In this document: in pieces, positions 32,441 through 40,360 of the stretch
How the letters are laid out: each line of letters starts with the position of its first letter
Numbering within the stretch: the stretch's first letter is position 1
Origin: ZC4RG30 sp039932715
GTDB lineage: Bacteria > Pseudomonadota > Gammaproteobacteria > Steroidobacterales > Steroidobacteraceae
NCBI GenBank assembly: GCA_039932715.1
Contig: JBDTPN010000016.1
Span: 7,196-71,195, forward strand
Direction: 5' to 3'
Length of the DNA: 64,000 bases
Made by a program: the position numbers and the translations under genes
Notes under the pieces: model-generated
The model's database searches: none
Told to the model about the DNA's origin: nothing
Seen by the model: the letters and a program-made list of their open reading frames with translations, nothing else

Positions 32441-33535
32441 TCAGGCCTGGCTTGACTTGATCCAGCGCAACAGCCGGCCAGCGCGCCGATCCGCTGCTCC
32501 CGCAGTGGAGTCTACAATGGTCAGGTGCCCCAGCTTGCGTCCCGGACGGGCCGACTTGCCGTAATCGTGCAGGTGCAGGCCGCGTTCCTTGAGCAAGGCA
32601 CCTGCCGCCGGCATGGTGCCGATCAGGTTGATCATGGCGCTGTGGCCGATGGCGCGGGTATCGCCCAGGGGCAAACCGGTTATCGCCCGCACATGATTCT
32701 CGAACTGGCTGGTCACCGCGCCTTCGATGGTCCAGTGACCCGAGTTGTGCACCCGGGGCGCCATTTCATTGGCCACCAGCTGGCCCTTGCGCACAAAGAA
32801 CTCCATGGTCAGCACGCCGTAGTAATCAAAATGCCGTAGCACCCGGTACATGTGCCGACGCGCAGCGGCTTCCAGCTTCGGGGATTTCCACGGCGCGCGG
32901 GTCAGCCGCAGGATGCCGTCGCGATGCAGATTGCGGTTGAGCGGATACATGGCCATCTCGCCGCGTAAACCTCGCACACCGATGGCGGACACCTCGTAGT
33001 CGAAGGGCACGAATTGTTCATAGAGCAACGGGGCGGTGCCCAATGCCTGCCACGCCATTTCGATATCGCGGGCCTTGCGCAGCACGTGCTGGCCCTTGCC
33101 GTCGTATCCCATGCGCCGCGTCTTGAGCACGCCGGGCAGGCCGATCGCGGCCACTGCCTGGTGCAGGTCCGCCAGTGAATCCACGGCAATGCAGCGGTTG
33201 GTGGGAATCCCCAGTTTTGCGAACAAGGTCTTTTCGAGCAGGCGATCCTGCGCGGTGGCCAGCGCCAGCACCGGTGGCGCAACACGCGTGCGAGTGGCCA
33301 GCCGCTGCAAAGATGCGGCGGGCACGTTTTCCCAGTCGACGGTCACCACATCGCAGTGCCGGGCCATCTTGTCCAGCAGCTTCGGGTCGGTGAAATCACC
33401 GAACAACGACGCGCCGACCTGGTGCGCCGGTGTGCCGGGCTCACGGTCCAAGAACAGGAACTGCTGGCCCAGCGGATAGCCTGCCAGCGCCATCATGCGA
33501 CCGAGCTGGCCGGCGCCCAGGACGCCGATGGTCAC
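32441..33535 (-). CDS. purK: 5-(carboxyamino)imidazole ribonucleotide synthase
   Basis: 364-aa ATP-grasp enzyme converting AIR, bicarbonate and ATP to N5-CAIR in purine synthesis. Features: N-terminal GVLGAGQLGRMMALAG, ATP-grasp segment VLKTRRMGYDGKGQ, and metal ligands in EFFVRKGQLVANEMAPRVHNSGHWT. Its ATG overlaps the purE stop, so the two are coupled and supply the next enzyme's substrate in order. Confidence 0.96.
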   Translation of the reverse strand: MTIGVLGAGQLGRMMALAGYPLGQQFLFLDREPGTPAHQVGASLFGDFTDPKLLDKMARHCDVVTVDWENVPAASLQRLATRTRVAPPVLALATAQDRLLEKTLFAKLGIPTNRCIAVDSLADLHQAVAAIGLPGVLKTRRMGYDGKGQHVLRKARDIEMAWQALGTAPLLYEQFVPFDYEVSAIGVRGLRGEMAMYPLNRNLHRDGILRLTRAPWKSPKLEAAARRHMYRVLRHFDYYGVLTMEFFVRKGQLVANEMAPRVHNSGHWTIEGAVTSQFENHVRAITGLPLGDTRAIGHSAMINLIGTMPAAGALLKERGLHLHDYGKSARPGRKLGHLTIVDSTAGAADRRAGRLLRWIKSSQA

Positions 33536-34035
33536 GACTGGCGTGGGTCCGGACTCGCCAGCACGGCGTCAGTCTGGCTGGTGCGGAACCGCTGCAGGGC
33601 TGCGGCCACAGTCGCGTCGTGCAAGGCAACTATGGCCGCGGCGAACAGCGCGGCATTGGCGGCCCCTGCAGGTCCGATTGCAAAGGTGGCCACTGGAACC
33701 CCTTTGGGCATCTGGACTATGGAAAGCAGCGAATCCATTCCGTTGAGCGCCCTGGTTTGCACCGGCACTCCCAGCACTGGAATCTGCGTCTTGGCAGCCG
33801 TCATGCCTGGCAGGTGCGCAGCGCCACCGGCGCCCGCAATGATTGCCGACAGCCCGCGACTTTGCGCAGTGGCGGCATATTCGAACAGCAGGTCAGGAGT
33901 GCGGTGCGCAGACACCACCTTCACTTCGTGAGGCACGCCCAGTTGCGTGAGCAGTTCGGCCGCCACGCTGAGGGTTTCCCAGTCTGAGCGCGACCCCATG
34001 ATGATGCCAACCAGCGGTTTCACGAGTGACTGCAC
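33532..34035 (-). CDS. purE: N5-CAIR mutase PurE
   Basis: 167-aa class I PurE that rearranges N5-CAIR to CAIR. The motif GIIMGSRSDWET near the N-terminus and VVSAHRTPDLLFEYA, AGAGGAAHLPGMTAAKT and GVPVQTRALNGMDSLLSIVQMPKGVPVAT are all canonical. GTG start at 34035; an in-frame GTG 12 nt downstream is possible. It lies 2 bp after the stop of darP. Confidence 0.96.
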   Translation of the reverse strand: MQSLVKPLVGIIMGSRSDWETLSVAAELLTQLGVPHEVKVVSAHRTPDLLFEYAATAQSRGLSAIIAGAGGAAHLPGMTAAKTQIPVLGVPVQTRALNGMDSLLSIVQMPKGVPVATFAIGPAGAANAALFAAAIVALHDATVAAALQRFRTSQTDAVLASPDPRQS

Positions 34036-34037
34036 GC

Positions 34038-34358
34038 TTATTTTTGCGGGTTAATCCGTAGTCTAGCATGCGTGTTGCGACTGACCGTCAGGCCTTCCAG
34101 AGCGGCTTCCAGTGCCCCTATATCCACGTCGCGCATCAGCTTGCCGATGTACTGGTGTTGCCTTCCCAGCGCCCCCCGGCTGCGCAGGCGCCGCGCTTCG
34201 GCTATCGCCTCCACCAGGGGTTCTGTCAGCGGCAGCGCCGCCGTGTCCTCCGGGCGCATCTTTACCAGCCGCTCCCCCAGCTTCTGCAGCGCAGTGGCCT
34301 CGCGCTTGCGCATGCTCTTGCTCGGCGGCAGTTCCTCTTCATCGTCGCTGATGTCCAT
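34038..34358 (-). CDS. darP: short DarP (YjgA) ribosome-associated protein
   Basis: 106 aa; E. coli DarP, a late 50S assembly factor, is 183. The N-terminal conserved part is present (PPSKSMRKREATALQKLGERLVKM, then EAIAEARRLRSRGALGRQHQYIGKLMRDVDIGALEAALE), but the protein stops just after it, so the C-terminal helical half is missing. purE starts 2 bp beyond the stop, leaving no room for the rest. Either a lineage-specific short form or a deletion product. ATG at 34358 is preferred over a TTG three codons earlier. Divergent from pmbA as in other gammaproteobacteria. Confidence 0.88.
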   Translation of the reverse strand: MDISDDEEELPPSKSMRKREATALQKLGERLVKMRPEDTAALPLTEPLVEAIAEARRLRSRGALGRQHQYIGKLMRDVDIGALEAALEGLTVSRNTHARLRINPQK

Positions 34359-34362
34359 ACCG

Positions 34363-34372
34363 TACAATTATG
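34363..34372. promoter_or_regulatory. overlapping divergent -10 elements (darP/pmbA)
   Basis: TACAAT (34363-34368, plus) lies 8 nt before the pmbA ATG; CATAAT (34372-34367, minus) lies 8 nt before the darP ATG. The whole divergent gap is 18 bp, so both transcripts should begin at or next to their start codons. Confidence 0.55.
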
Positions 34373-34376
34373 GCCT

Positions 34377-35723
34377 ATGTCACAGGCCATAGACGCATCC
34401 CGGATCCACGAACTCACCGACATCGCGGCCTTCACATTGCGTGAGGCACGCGAGGCCGGGGCCACGCAGGCAGAGGCAGATGTCAGCCTGCAGCAGGGGC
34501 TCAACGTGACCGTGCGCCTGGGGGAAGTCGAGACTGTTGAATACCAGCGGGATCGCGCGCTTGGCATCACTGTTTATTTCAACCAGGCCAAGGGTTCTGC
34601 CAGCAGCGCGGACCTGCGCCCCGACGCCGTGCGTGAAATGGTGCGCAAGGCCTGCTCCATTGCCCGGTACACGGCACGCGATGAATACGCCGGCCTGGCG
34701 GACGCTGCGGACATTGCCAGCGTGGTACCGGACCTGTCGCTGTATCACCCATGGGATCTTTCCCCCGAGGACGCCATCGAAATGGCGCGCGTCTGCGAAG
34801 CGGCAGGGCTGGCTGTGGACCGCCGTGTCAGCAACTCCGAGGGCGCCTCGGTGTCCACGCATCGCGGTGTACGCGTGTATGGCAACTCGCATGGCTTCCT
34901 TGCCGGTTATCCCAGCACCAGCCACAGCATCAGCTGCGTGCTGCTCGCGCAGCAGGGCGAGGACATGCAGCGCGACTACTGGTATTCAACTGCGCGCGCC
35001 CCTTCGGGCATTGAAGCCCTTGAGCACATCGGGCGGCGCGCAGGCGAGCGCGCAGTTGCCCGTCTGGGCGCGCGCCAGGTCAGCACGCGCAAGTCGCCCG
35101 TGCTGTTTGCCGCCGACCTGGGTCGCGGCCTGTTTGGCCACATGATCTCCGCAGTGCAGGGATCCAGCCAATATCGCAAATCGTCATTCCTGCTTGATGC
35201 GGCCGGCACCCAGGTGCTGTCGCCACATGTACAGATGCAGGAACGGCCGCACCTGCAGGGGGCACTGGCCAGCTCACCCTTTGACTCGGAAGGCGTGTCG
35301 ACGCGCGATCGTGACCTGGTCCGCGATGGCGTCCTGCAGGGCTATGTGCTGGGCAGCTATTCGGCACGCAAACTGGGGTTGCATACCACGGGCAATGCCG
35401 GCGGCATCCACAACATGCAGGTCAGCTCCAGTCTCGGTGCCCAGGATTTCCAGCAATTGCTGGCCACCATGGGCACGGGGATGTACGTCACCGAATTGAT
35501 GGGCGATGGTGTCAACGGCGTGACCGGTGACTATTCGCGTGGCGCTACCGGCTTCTGGGTCGAGGGCGGTGCGATCCAATACCCGGTGCACGAAGTCACC
35601 ATCGCGGGCAACCTGCGCCAGATGTATCAGGGTGTTCGAGCCATTGGATCCGACGTGGACGAGCGTGGTGCCATCCGCACCGGATCGGTGCTGGTGGATG
35701 AGATCACCATAGCCGGAGCCTGA
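34377..35723 (+). CDS. pmbA: metalloprotease subunit TldE (PmbA)
   Basis: 448-aa partner of TldD (E. coli PmbA/TldE is 450). The family regions are present: AFTLREAREAGATQAEADVSL, a central FAADLGRGLFGHMISAVQGSSQYRKSSFL, and GNAGGIHNMQV. The HExxxH site is absent, as expected for TldE. The start MSQAIDASR is the ATG just after the divergent promoter. Its TGA abuts the stop codon of the convergent yihY gene with no intervening base. Confidence 0.95.
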   Translation: MSQAIDASRIHELTDIAAFTLREAREAGATQAEADVSLQQGLNVTVRLGEVETVEYQRDRALGITVYFNQAKGSASSADLRPDAVREMVRKACSIARYTARDEYAGLADAADIASVVPDLSLYHPWDLSPEDAIEMARVCEAAGLAVDRRVSNSEGASVSTHRGVRVYGNSHGFLAGYPSTSHSISCVLLAQQGEDMQRDYWYSTARAPSGIEALEHIGRRAGERAVARLGARQVSTRKSPVLFAADLGRGLFGHMISAVQGSSQYRKSSFLLDAAGTQVLSPHVQMQERPHLQGALASSPFDSEGVSTRDRDLVRDGVLQGYVLGSYSARKLGLHTTGNAGGIHNMQVSSSLGAQDFQQLLATMGTGMYVTELMGDGVNGVTGDYSRGATGFWVEGGAIQYPVHEVTIAGNLRQMYQGVRAIGSDVDERGAIRTGSVLVDEITIAGA

Positions 35724-37034
35724 TCAGGGCGGAGAGGCGATCAGGTCCGCGAGCGTGCGATCACCGCAGGCCTGGTGCCAGGATCGTTCCAGTTCCATCT
35801 GCAATCGCGAAGCGCTGGGCGTAGAAGCACGCGTCAACGGTATGTGCCCGCTGCTGTCGGATCGGGCGCAGTCCAGGATCTGCGTCAGCTTGATGCCAGT
35901 AAGTTCCCGCGCCGGGAACAGCGTGCCGTCATCGGCCTGCGCCAGCAGGCCGCCGCGCTCCAGATTGGTGGCCATGTCGGCCACGGCGATTCCAGGCAGG
36001 CCCAGCTTGCGACTGAGTGCATCCACCGACCAGGGCGCAAATCCGGCGCGCAACGCCTCGCCCACGTGCACCATCACATCCATGGCCAGCAACTCCAGTT
36101 CGCGGCTGGACAGACGCAGCACGGCATGACCCAGGCGCAGGTAATTGGGATTCTGCACATAGAACGCCAGCTGGGCGCCGATCAGCAGGATCAGCCAGCC
36201 CAGGTAGGTCCAGACAAACAGCGCCGCGATAATGGCGAAGCCGGCATACACCAGCTTCATCTGCGAACTGGCCAGCACCAGCGTGGTGAATATCTTGCCC
36301 GTGGCGGCCCACAGCATTCCCGCGGTGAATCCACCCACCAGCGCAGGCACCAGCTTCACCCTAGTGTTGGGCAACAGCAGGTACATGACAGTGAACAGGC
36401 CGGTGACGATGGCGTAGGGGGCCAGCACGATGAAGGCCTTGAGCATGCGCGCGCCAGCGGCGAAGCCCTGCGGGGTGTGTCCAGCCACGCTGTCGAAGGC
36501 CACCTTGGTGAAGGCGATGACCGCTGCGATCACCAGCGGGCCAATGATGATCAGCACCGCGAATTCGGTGATGCGCCGCGGAATGCTGCGCGCACTGCGC
36601 ACGCGCCAGGTGAAATTGATGCTGTCCTCGATCTTCCTGACCGTGCCGATCAGCATCCACAGCAGGGCACCGAAGCCCACGACACCCACCAGGCCGCTGC
36701 GCACGCTGTCGGCAAACTGCATCAGCCGCTGCGTGATGTCCTGCGCCGCCTTGTCACCGATGGGCCGGAAAAAATCCAGGATCAACGGCTCCAGTTCGCG
36801 ATGCGCACCGAATGCCTTGAGCACTGCGAAAGTCAGGGCCACTGCGGGGATCAGCGCCAGGAATGTGGTGTACACCAGCCCCGTTGCGCGCAGTGTCAGT
36901 TCACCATTGAGCAGGTCGCGAAGCAGCGCATAGGGGTAACGCACCAGACGCAGCAGGCGCGCCAGCAGGTTGTCGCCCAGCGTGTGCGTGCCGAACAGCG
37001 CCAGGTCGAGCAGAGTCCAGAATTTCTGCCACAT
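35724..37034 (-). CDS. YihY/BrkB-family inner-membrane protein
   Basis: 436 aa, UPF0761/BrkB family (once called RNase BN in error). Six transmembrane helices lie in the first 300 residues, with the family sequences LRATGLVYTTFLALIPAVALTFAVLKAFG and YLLLPNTRVKLVPALVGGFTAGMLWAATGKIF. The C-terminal 130 residues form a cytosolic winged-helix-like extension (ALRAGFAPWSVDALSRKLGLPGIAVADMATNLERGGLLAQADDGTLFPA). Function unknown. It lies 6 bp downstream of purC. Confidence 0.88.
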   Translation of the reverse strand: MWQKFWTLLDLALFGTHTLGDNLLARLLRLVRYPYALLRDLLNGELTLRATGLVYTTFLALIPAVALTFAVLKAFGAHRELEPLILDFFRPIGDKAAQDITQRLMQFADSVRSGLVGVVGFGALLWMLIGTVRKIEDSINFTWRVRSARSIPRRITEFAVLIIIGPLVIAAVIAFTKVAFDSVAGHTPQGFAAGARMLKAFIVLAPYAIVTGLFTVMYLLLPNTRVKLVPALVGGFTAGMLWAATGKIFTTLVLASSQMKLVYAGFAIIAALFVWTYLGWLILLIGAQLAFYVQNPNYLRLGHAVLRLSSRELELLAMDVMVHVGEALRAGFAPWSVDALSRKLGLPGIAVADMATNLERGGLLAQADDGTLFPARELTGIKLTQILDCARSDSSGHIPLTRASTPSASRLQMELERSWHQACGDRTLADLIASPP

Positions 37035-37040
37035 GGCGTA

Positions 37041-37946
37041 TTACTGCGTGGCAGGGCCGGTAATACGTTGCAGGGCTGTTTCGTAGTTGGCGGCGGTGCG
37101 CTGGATGACTTCGAGTGGCAGCTTCGGGCCCGGTGCCCGCTTGTTCCAGTCCAGCGTCTCGAGGTAATCGCGCACGAACTGCTTGTCGAAACTGGGCGGA
37201 CTGGTGCCCATGCGATAACTGTCGGCGGGCCAGAAACGCGATGAGTCCGGCGTCAGGGCCTCATCGATCAACAGCAACTGGCCATCGGGCGCGAGCCCGA
37301 ATTCAAATTTAGTGTCGGCGATAATGATGCCGCGCTGTGCGCAGTGCCGGGCCGCGAATTCGTACAGGGCCAGCGAGATATCGCGCACCTTGGTGGCCAC
37401 GTCGGCGCCCACCATGCCCTCGGCAGCGGCATAGCTGATGTTCTCGTCGTGATCGCCCACTGCCGCCTTGGTGGCAGGAGTGAATATGGGTCGCGGCAGG
37501 CGCTCGGCCTGACGCAATCCCGGTGGCAATGCCACGCCGGAAATGCTGCCCGTGGCCTGGTAGTCCTTCCATCCCGAACCGACGACATAACCGCGCACGA
37601 TGGCTTCAATGGGCAGCGCCTTGAGCCGGCGCGCAACCACGCTGCGCCCCTCCACCTGGGCGCGTTCCGCAGCATCGGGCACCACCTGGGCCAGCGGGCG
37701 GTCGAGCAGGTGATTGGCGACGATATTTGCGGTGCGTGCGAACCAGAAATTGGAGATGGTGTTGAGGATGCGCCCCTTGCCCGGTATGGGATCGGGCAGC
37801 ACCACGTCGAAAGCCGACAGACGGTCAGTGGCCACGATCAGCAAGGTCTGGTCGTCAACAGCGTAGACGTCACGGACCTTGCCCCGATGGATGCGCTGCA
37901 GCGACCGGAGCTGTGTTTCGTGGACTGCAGGCGGTGAGATGTTCAA
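37041..37946 (-). CDS. purC: SAICAR synthase
   Basis: 301-aa enzyme joining CAIR and aspartate (ATP-dependent) in purine synthesis. Key blocks: HRGKVRDVYAVDDQTLLIVATDRLSAFDVVLPDPIPGKGRILN, EAIVRGYVVGSGWKDY, and IIADTKFEFGL...LIDEALTPDSSRFWP. It is the longer type also seen in yeast and many proteobacteria. The start is TTG; a TATGGT hexamer lies 8 nt upstream and overlaps the divergent djlA -10. Confidence 0.95.
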   Translation of the reverse strand: MNISPPAVHETQLRSLQRIHRGKVRDVYAVDDQTLLIVATDRLSAFDVVLPDPIPGKGRILNTISNFWFARTANIVANHLLDRPLAQVVPDAAERAQVEGRSVVARRLKALPIEAIVRGYVVGSGWKDYQATGSISGVALPPGLRQAERLPRPIFTPATKAAVGDHDENISYAAAEGMVGADVATKVRDISLALYEFAARHCAQRGIIIADTKFEFGLAPDGQLLLIDEALTPDSSRFWPADSYRMGTSPPSFDKQFVRDYLETLDWNKRAPGPKLPLEVIQRTAANYETALQRITGPATQ

Positions 37947-37953
37947 GGCTTGC

Positions 37954-37960
37954 TACCATA
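37954..37960. promoter_or_regulatory. overlapping divergent -10 elements (purC/djlA)
   Basis: TACCAT (37954-37959) preceded by TGC, an extended -10, lies 7 nt before the djlA ATG. TATGGT (37960-37955, minus) lies 8 nt before the purC TTG. The gap between the two start codons is 20 bp. Confidence 0.5.
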
Positions 37961-37966
37961 AACCAT

Positions 37967-38740
37967 ATGCAGTGGACGGGAAAACTCATCGGAGCGGCAC
38001 TGGGCGCCTTCCTCGGGCCTGTTGGCATCGCCATCGGCGCCGCCATCGGCCACCAGTATGACGTCAACGTCGGACGTCAAGGCACACGCGGGCCGGGCGA
38101 GCAGTTCTACCTCAGCACCTTTCGCGTGATGGGCCACGTGGCCAAAGCCGATGGCCGTGTCACCGAGCGTGAAATAGCAGCGGCGCGATCCGTGATGCAG
38201 GCCCTGCGCCTGGATCCTGCGCAGACGCACCAGGCAATTGCGCTGTTCACCCAGGGCAAGGATCCTTCTTTCAACGTCGACCAGGAACTGAACGCGTTGC
38301 GTGCAGCCTGTCACTCGCAACCGGCCATCCTGCGAGTGTTCATGGAAATCCAGCTGCGTTTCGCGCTGTGGGGCAGCGACCTGTCTCCGGCCACACGCAG
38401 CCGGGTTACGTATGTAGCCAATGCACTGGGCATCGGTATGGCCACGTTTGCGCGCATTGAGGCGGCGCTGCGCGGCGATGCGCGGGGTGACGCTCGCGGC
38501 GCAGGGGCGAGCGCGAATCCTGGACTGCGCATCGCGGCTGCCTATCGCACGCTGGAAGTGGACGCGACAGTGGGCGATGCCGAACTTGTGAAATCGTATC
38601 GGCGCCTGATGAGCCGGCACCATCCCGACAAGCTCAAGGCCAATGGCCTGCCCGACTCCATGCTCGAGCATGCCAAGCAGCGCACGCAGGCGATTCGCGA
38701 GGCCTATGAGTTGCTGCGCGAGCAACGCGGCCTGGCGTAG
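37967..38740 (+). CDS. djlA: DjlA-type J-domain co-chaperone
   Basis: 257 aa. An N-terminal Gly/Ala-rich hydrophobic segment (LIGAALGAFLGPVGIAIGAAIGHQYD) is the single membrane anchor. A TerB-like helical domain follows (FRVMGHVAKADGRVTEREIAAARSVM). The C-terminal J domain carries the HPD tripeptide in RLMSRHHPDKLKANGL. DjlA recruits DnaK at the inner membrane. Start chosen at MQWTGKLIG, as in the family. Confidence 0.92.
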   Translation: MQWTGKLIGAALGAFLGPVGIAIGAAIGHQYDVNVGRQGTRGPGEQFYLSTFRVMGHVAKADGRVTEREIAAARSVMQALRLDPAQTHQAIALFTQGKDPSFNVDQELNALRAACHSQPAILRVFMEIQLRFALWGSDLSPATRSRVTYVANALGIGMATFARIEAALRGDARGDARGAGASANPGLRIAAAYRTLEVDATVGDAELVKSYRRLMSRHHPDKLKANGLPDSMLEHAKQRTQAIREAYELLREQRGLA

Positions 38741-38757
38741 CCCTTGCCTGTTTAGCG

Positions 38758-38763
38758 TAGACT
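38758..38763 (+). promoter_or_regulatory. -10 hexamer abutting rpe
   Basis: TAGACT followed by exactly 6 nt and the rpe ATG. No Shine-Dalgarno lies between, so transcription is predicted to begin on the start codon. Confidence 0.5.
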
Positions 38764-38769
38764 CGGTCC

Positions 38770-39465
38770 ATGCCCGCCCAGACGCCGTGGATCGCGCCGT
38801 CGATCCTGTCAGCAGATTTCGCCAGGCTTGGCGCGGAAGTCGATGCCGTGCTGGCGGCCGGCGCAGACATCGTGCATTTCGACGTGATGGATAATCATTA
38901 CGTCCCCAATCTCACCATCGGCCCGCTGGTCTGCGAGGCGCTGCGTCGCCACGGGGTCAAGGCGCCTATCGATGTGCACCTGATGGTCAAGCCGGTAGAT
39001 CGCCTGGTGCCGGATTTCGCCAAGGCCGGAGCCACCTACATCAGCTTCCACCCCGAGGCCAGCGAACACATCGATCGCACCATCGGCCTGATTCGCGAAC
39101 TGGGCTGCAAGCCGGGGCTGGTATTCAATCCGGCCACGCCGCTGGATTATCTTGATTTCACGCTCGACAGCCTCGACCTGGTGCTGATCATGTCGGTGAA
39201 CCCGGGATTCGGTGGCCAGAAATTCATCCATGGCGCGCTGGAAAAGCTGGCCGAGGTGCGGCGCCGCATCGATGCCAGTGGCCGAACGATACGGCTCGAG
39301 GTGGATGGCGGCGTCAAGGCCGAGAACATCGGGGCGATTGCCCGTGCGGGAGCCGACACTTTCGTGGCGGGCTCAGCCATTTTCGGCCAGCAGGACTACG
39401 GCGCGGTCATTCGCGCCATGCGTCAGAACATTGAGGCCGGCAGGCCAGGCGTATTGCGCGCCTGA
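38770..39465 (+). CDS. rpe: ribulose-phosphate 3-epimerase
   Basis: 231-aa TIM-barrel epimerase interconverting ribulose-5-P and xylulose-5-P in the pentose phosphate pathway. Metal ligands are in APSILSADFARLG, HFDVMDNHYVPNLTIGP, DVHLMV, and VDGGVKAENIGAIARAGADTFVAGSAIFG. NPGFGGQKFI carries the flexible loop. It is predicted to have a leaderless mRNA. rpiA, its pathway partner, is at 46348. Confidence 0.97.
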   Translation: MPAQTPWIAPSILSADFARLGAEVDAVLAAGADIVHFDVMDNHYVPNLTIGPLVCEALRRHGVKAPIDVHLMVKPVDRLVPDFAKAGATYISFHPEASEHIDRTIGLIRELGCKPGLVFNPATPLDYLDFTLDSLDLVLIMSVNPGFGGQKFIHGALEKLAEVRRRIDASGRTIRLEVDGGVKAENIGAIARAGADTFVAGSAIFGQQDYGAVIRAMRQNIEAGRPGVLRA

Positions 39466-39480
39466 TCTGGCTCAGCGCGG

Positions 39481-40260
39481 CTAGGCCTCGTCCTCGTCGA
39501 ATTCGTCCTCGTCATCCTCTTCGTCCACAGGCGCCGGCGCGCGCACTGCCGGCCTGGTGCCCGTGGCCGATGTCGATGTCGATGTCGATGCTGGCACTAT
39601 GACCGGACGCGTCTTCATCTTGGGTCGCGCGTTGAACACGACGATGGTCTTGCCAGTGGCGCGCAACAATCCCTGTTCTTCGAGCACCTTGAGCACACGC
39701 CCCGCCATTTCGCGCGAACAGCCCACCAGGCGCGACAGTTCCTGTCGCGATACCTTGATCTGCATGCCTTCCGGATGCGTCATTGCGTCCGGTTCGCCGC
39801 ACAGGTCCATGATGGCGTGCGCCACGCGGCCGGTTACATCGACGAACGCGAGGTCGCCAAGCTTGCGATTGGTGCGATCCAGTCTCGATGCCAGCTGCGT
39901 GGCCAGTTCGAACACCAGCCCCGGACTTTCCGCGGCAATCTGCCGAAAGCGCGGATAGGTCATCTCGGCCAGTTCGCACTGGTTGCGCGTGCGCACCCAT
40001 GCGCTTCGGGCGGGCTGTTCATTGAACAGCCCCATTTCGCCGAAGAACTGACCCTTGCTGAGATAGGCGAGCACCATCTCATTGCCTTCCTCGTCCTCGA
40101 TCATCACCTCGACCGAGCCGCTGATGACGTAGTAAAGGACGTCAGGCAAATCGCCGGCGTGGATGATCACTGTCTTGGAGGGGACGGTGCGGATCCGGCA
40201 GTAGCTGAGGAAGCGATTGATCGCCGGAATGTCGCTCAATGGTTTGACATTGTCTTCCAT
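39481..40260 (-). CDS. Crp/Clp/Vfr-like transcription regulator with acidic tail
   Basis: 259 aa. The cNMP-binding domain occupies residues 1-140 (VLYYVISGSVEVMIEDEEGNEMVLAYLSKGQFFGEMGLF). A C-helix and a winged helix-turn-helix follow (MQIKVSRQELSRLVGCSREMAGRVLKVLEEQGLLRATGKTIVVF), very close to Xanthomonas Clp and Pseudomonas Vfr. About 45 extra residues follow: a Ser/Thr stretch from a hexanucleotide repeat, then an acidic end (DEEDDEDEFDEDEA). The phosphate-binding cassette reads EMGLFNEQPARSAW, so cAMP or c-di-GMP binding cannot be decided by eye. ATG at 40260 is preferred over a GTG at 40275. Likely a global regulator. Confidence 0.9.
   Translation of the reverse strand: MEDNVKPLSDIPAINRFLSYCRIRTVPSKTVIIHAGDLPDVLYYVISGSVEVMIEDEEGNEMVLAYLSKGQFFGEMGLFNEQPARSAWVRTRNQCELAEMTYPRFRQIAAESPGLVFELATQLASRLDRTNRKLGDLAFVDVTGRVAHAIMDLCGEPDAMTHPEGMQIKVSRQELSRLVGCSREMAGRVLKVLEEQGLLRATGKTIVVFNARPKMKTRPVIVPASTSTSTSATGTRPAVRAPAPVDEEDDEDEFDEDEA
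39569..39590. repeat. GATGTC hexanucleotide repeat in the crp-like tail
   Basis: Three full GATGTC units plus GATG, read on the minus strand as alternating Ser/Thr codons. As a 6-bp unit, slippage changes length but not frame. Confidence 0.8.
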
Positions 40261-40326
40261 CGTCGTTGTTCTCACCCTTCTGGAAACCCCTGATCGGAAA
40301 AGATTTCCGAACCTGTGTCCCTTTTT

Positions 40327-40354
40327 ATTACATAACGCGCTGTCATAGCAACAA
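40327..40354 (-). promoter_or_regulatory. candidate promoter for the crp-like gene
   Basis: On the minus strand TTGTTG (40354-40349), a 16-bp spacer, then TGTAAT (40332-40327). The leader of about 60 nt contains a perfect CGGAAA/TTTCCG hairpin (40295-40309) and ends with AGAAGGG before the ATG. Confidence 0.45.
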
Positions 40355-40360
40355 ATGAAG

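Noticed and set aside
39569..39590. Phase-variable repeat in the crp-like gene
   Set aside because: The unit is 6 bp, so slippage cannot switch the frame; it can only vary linker length.
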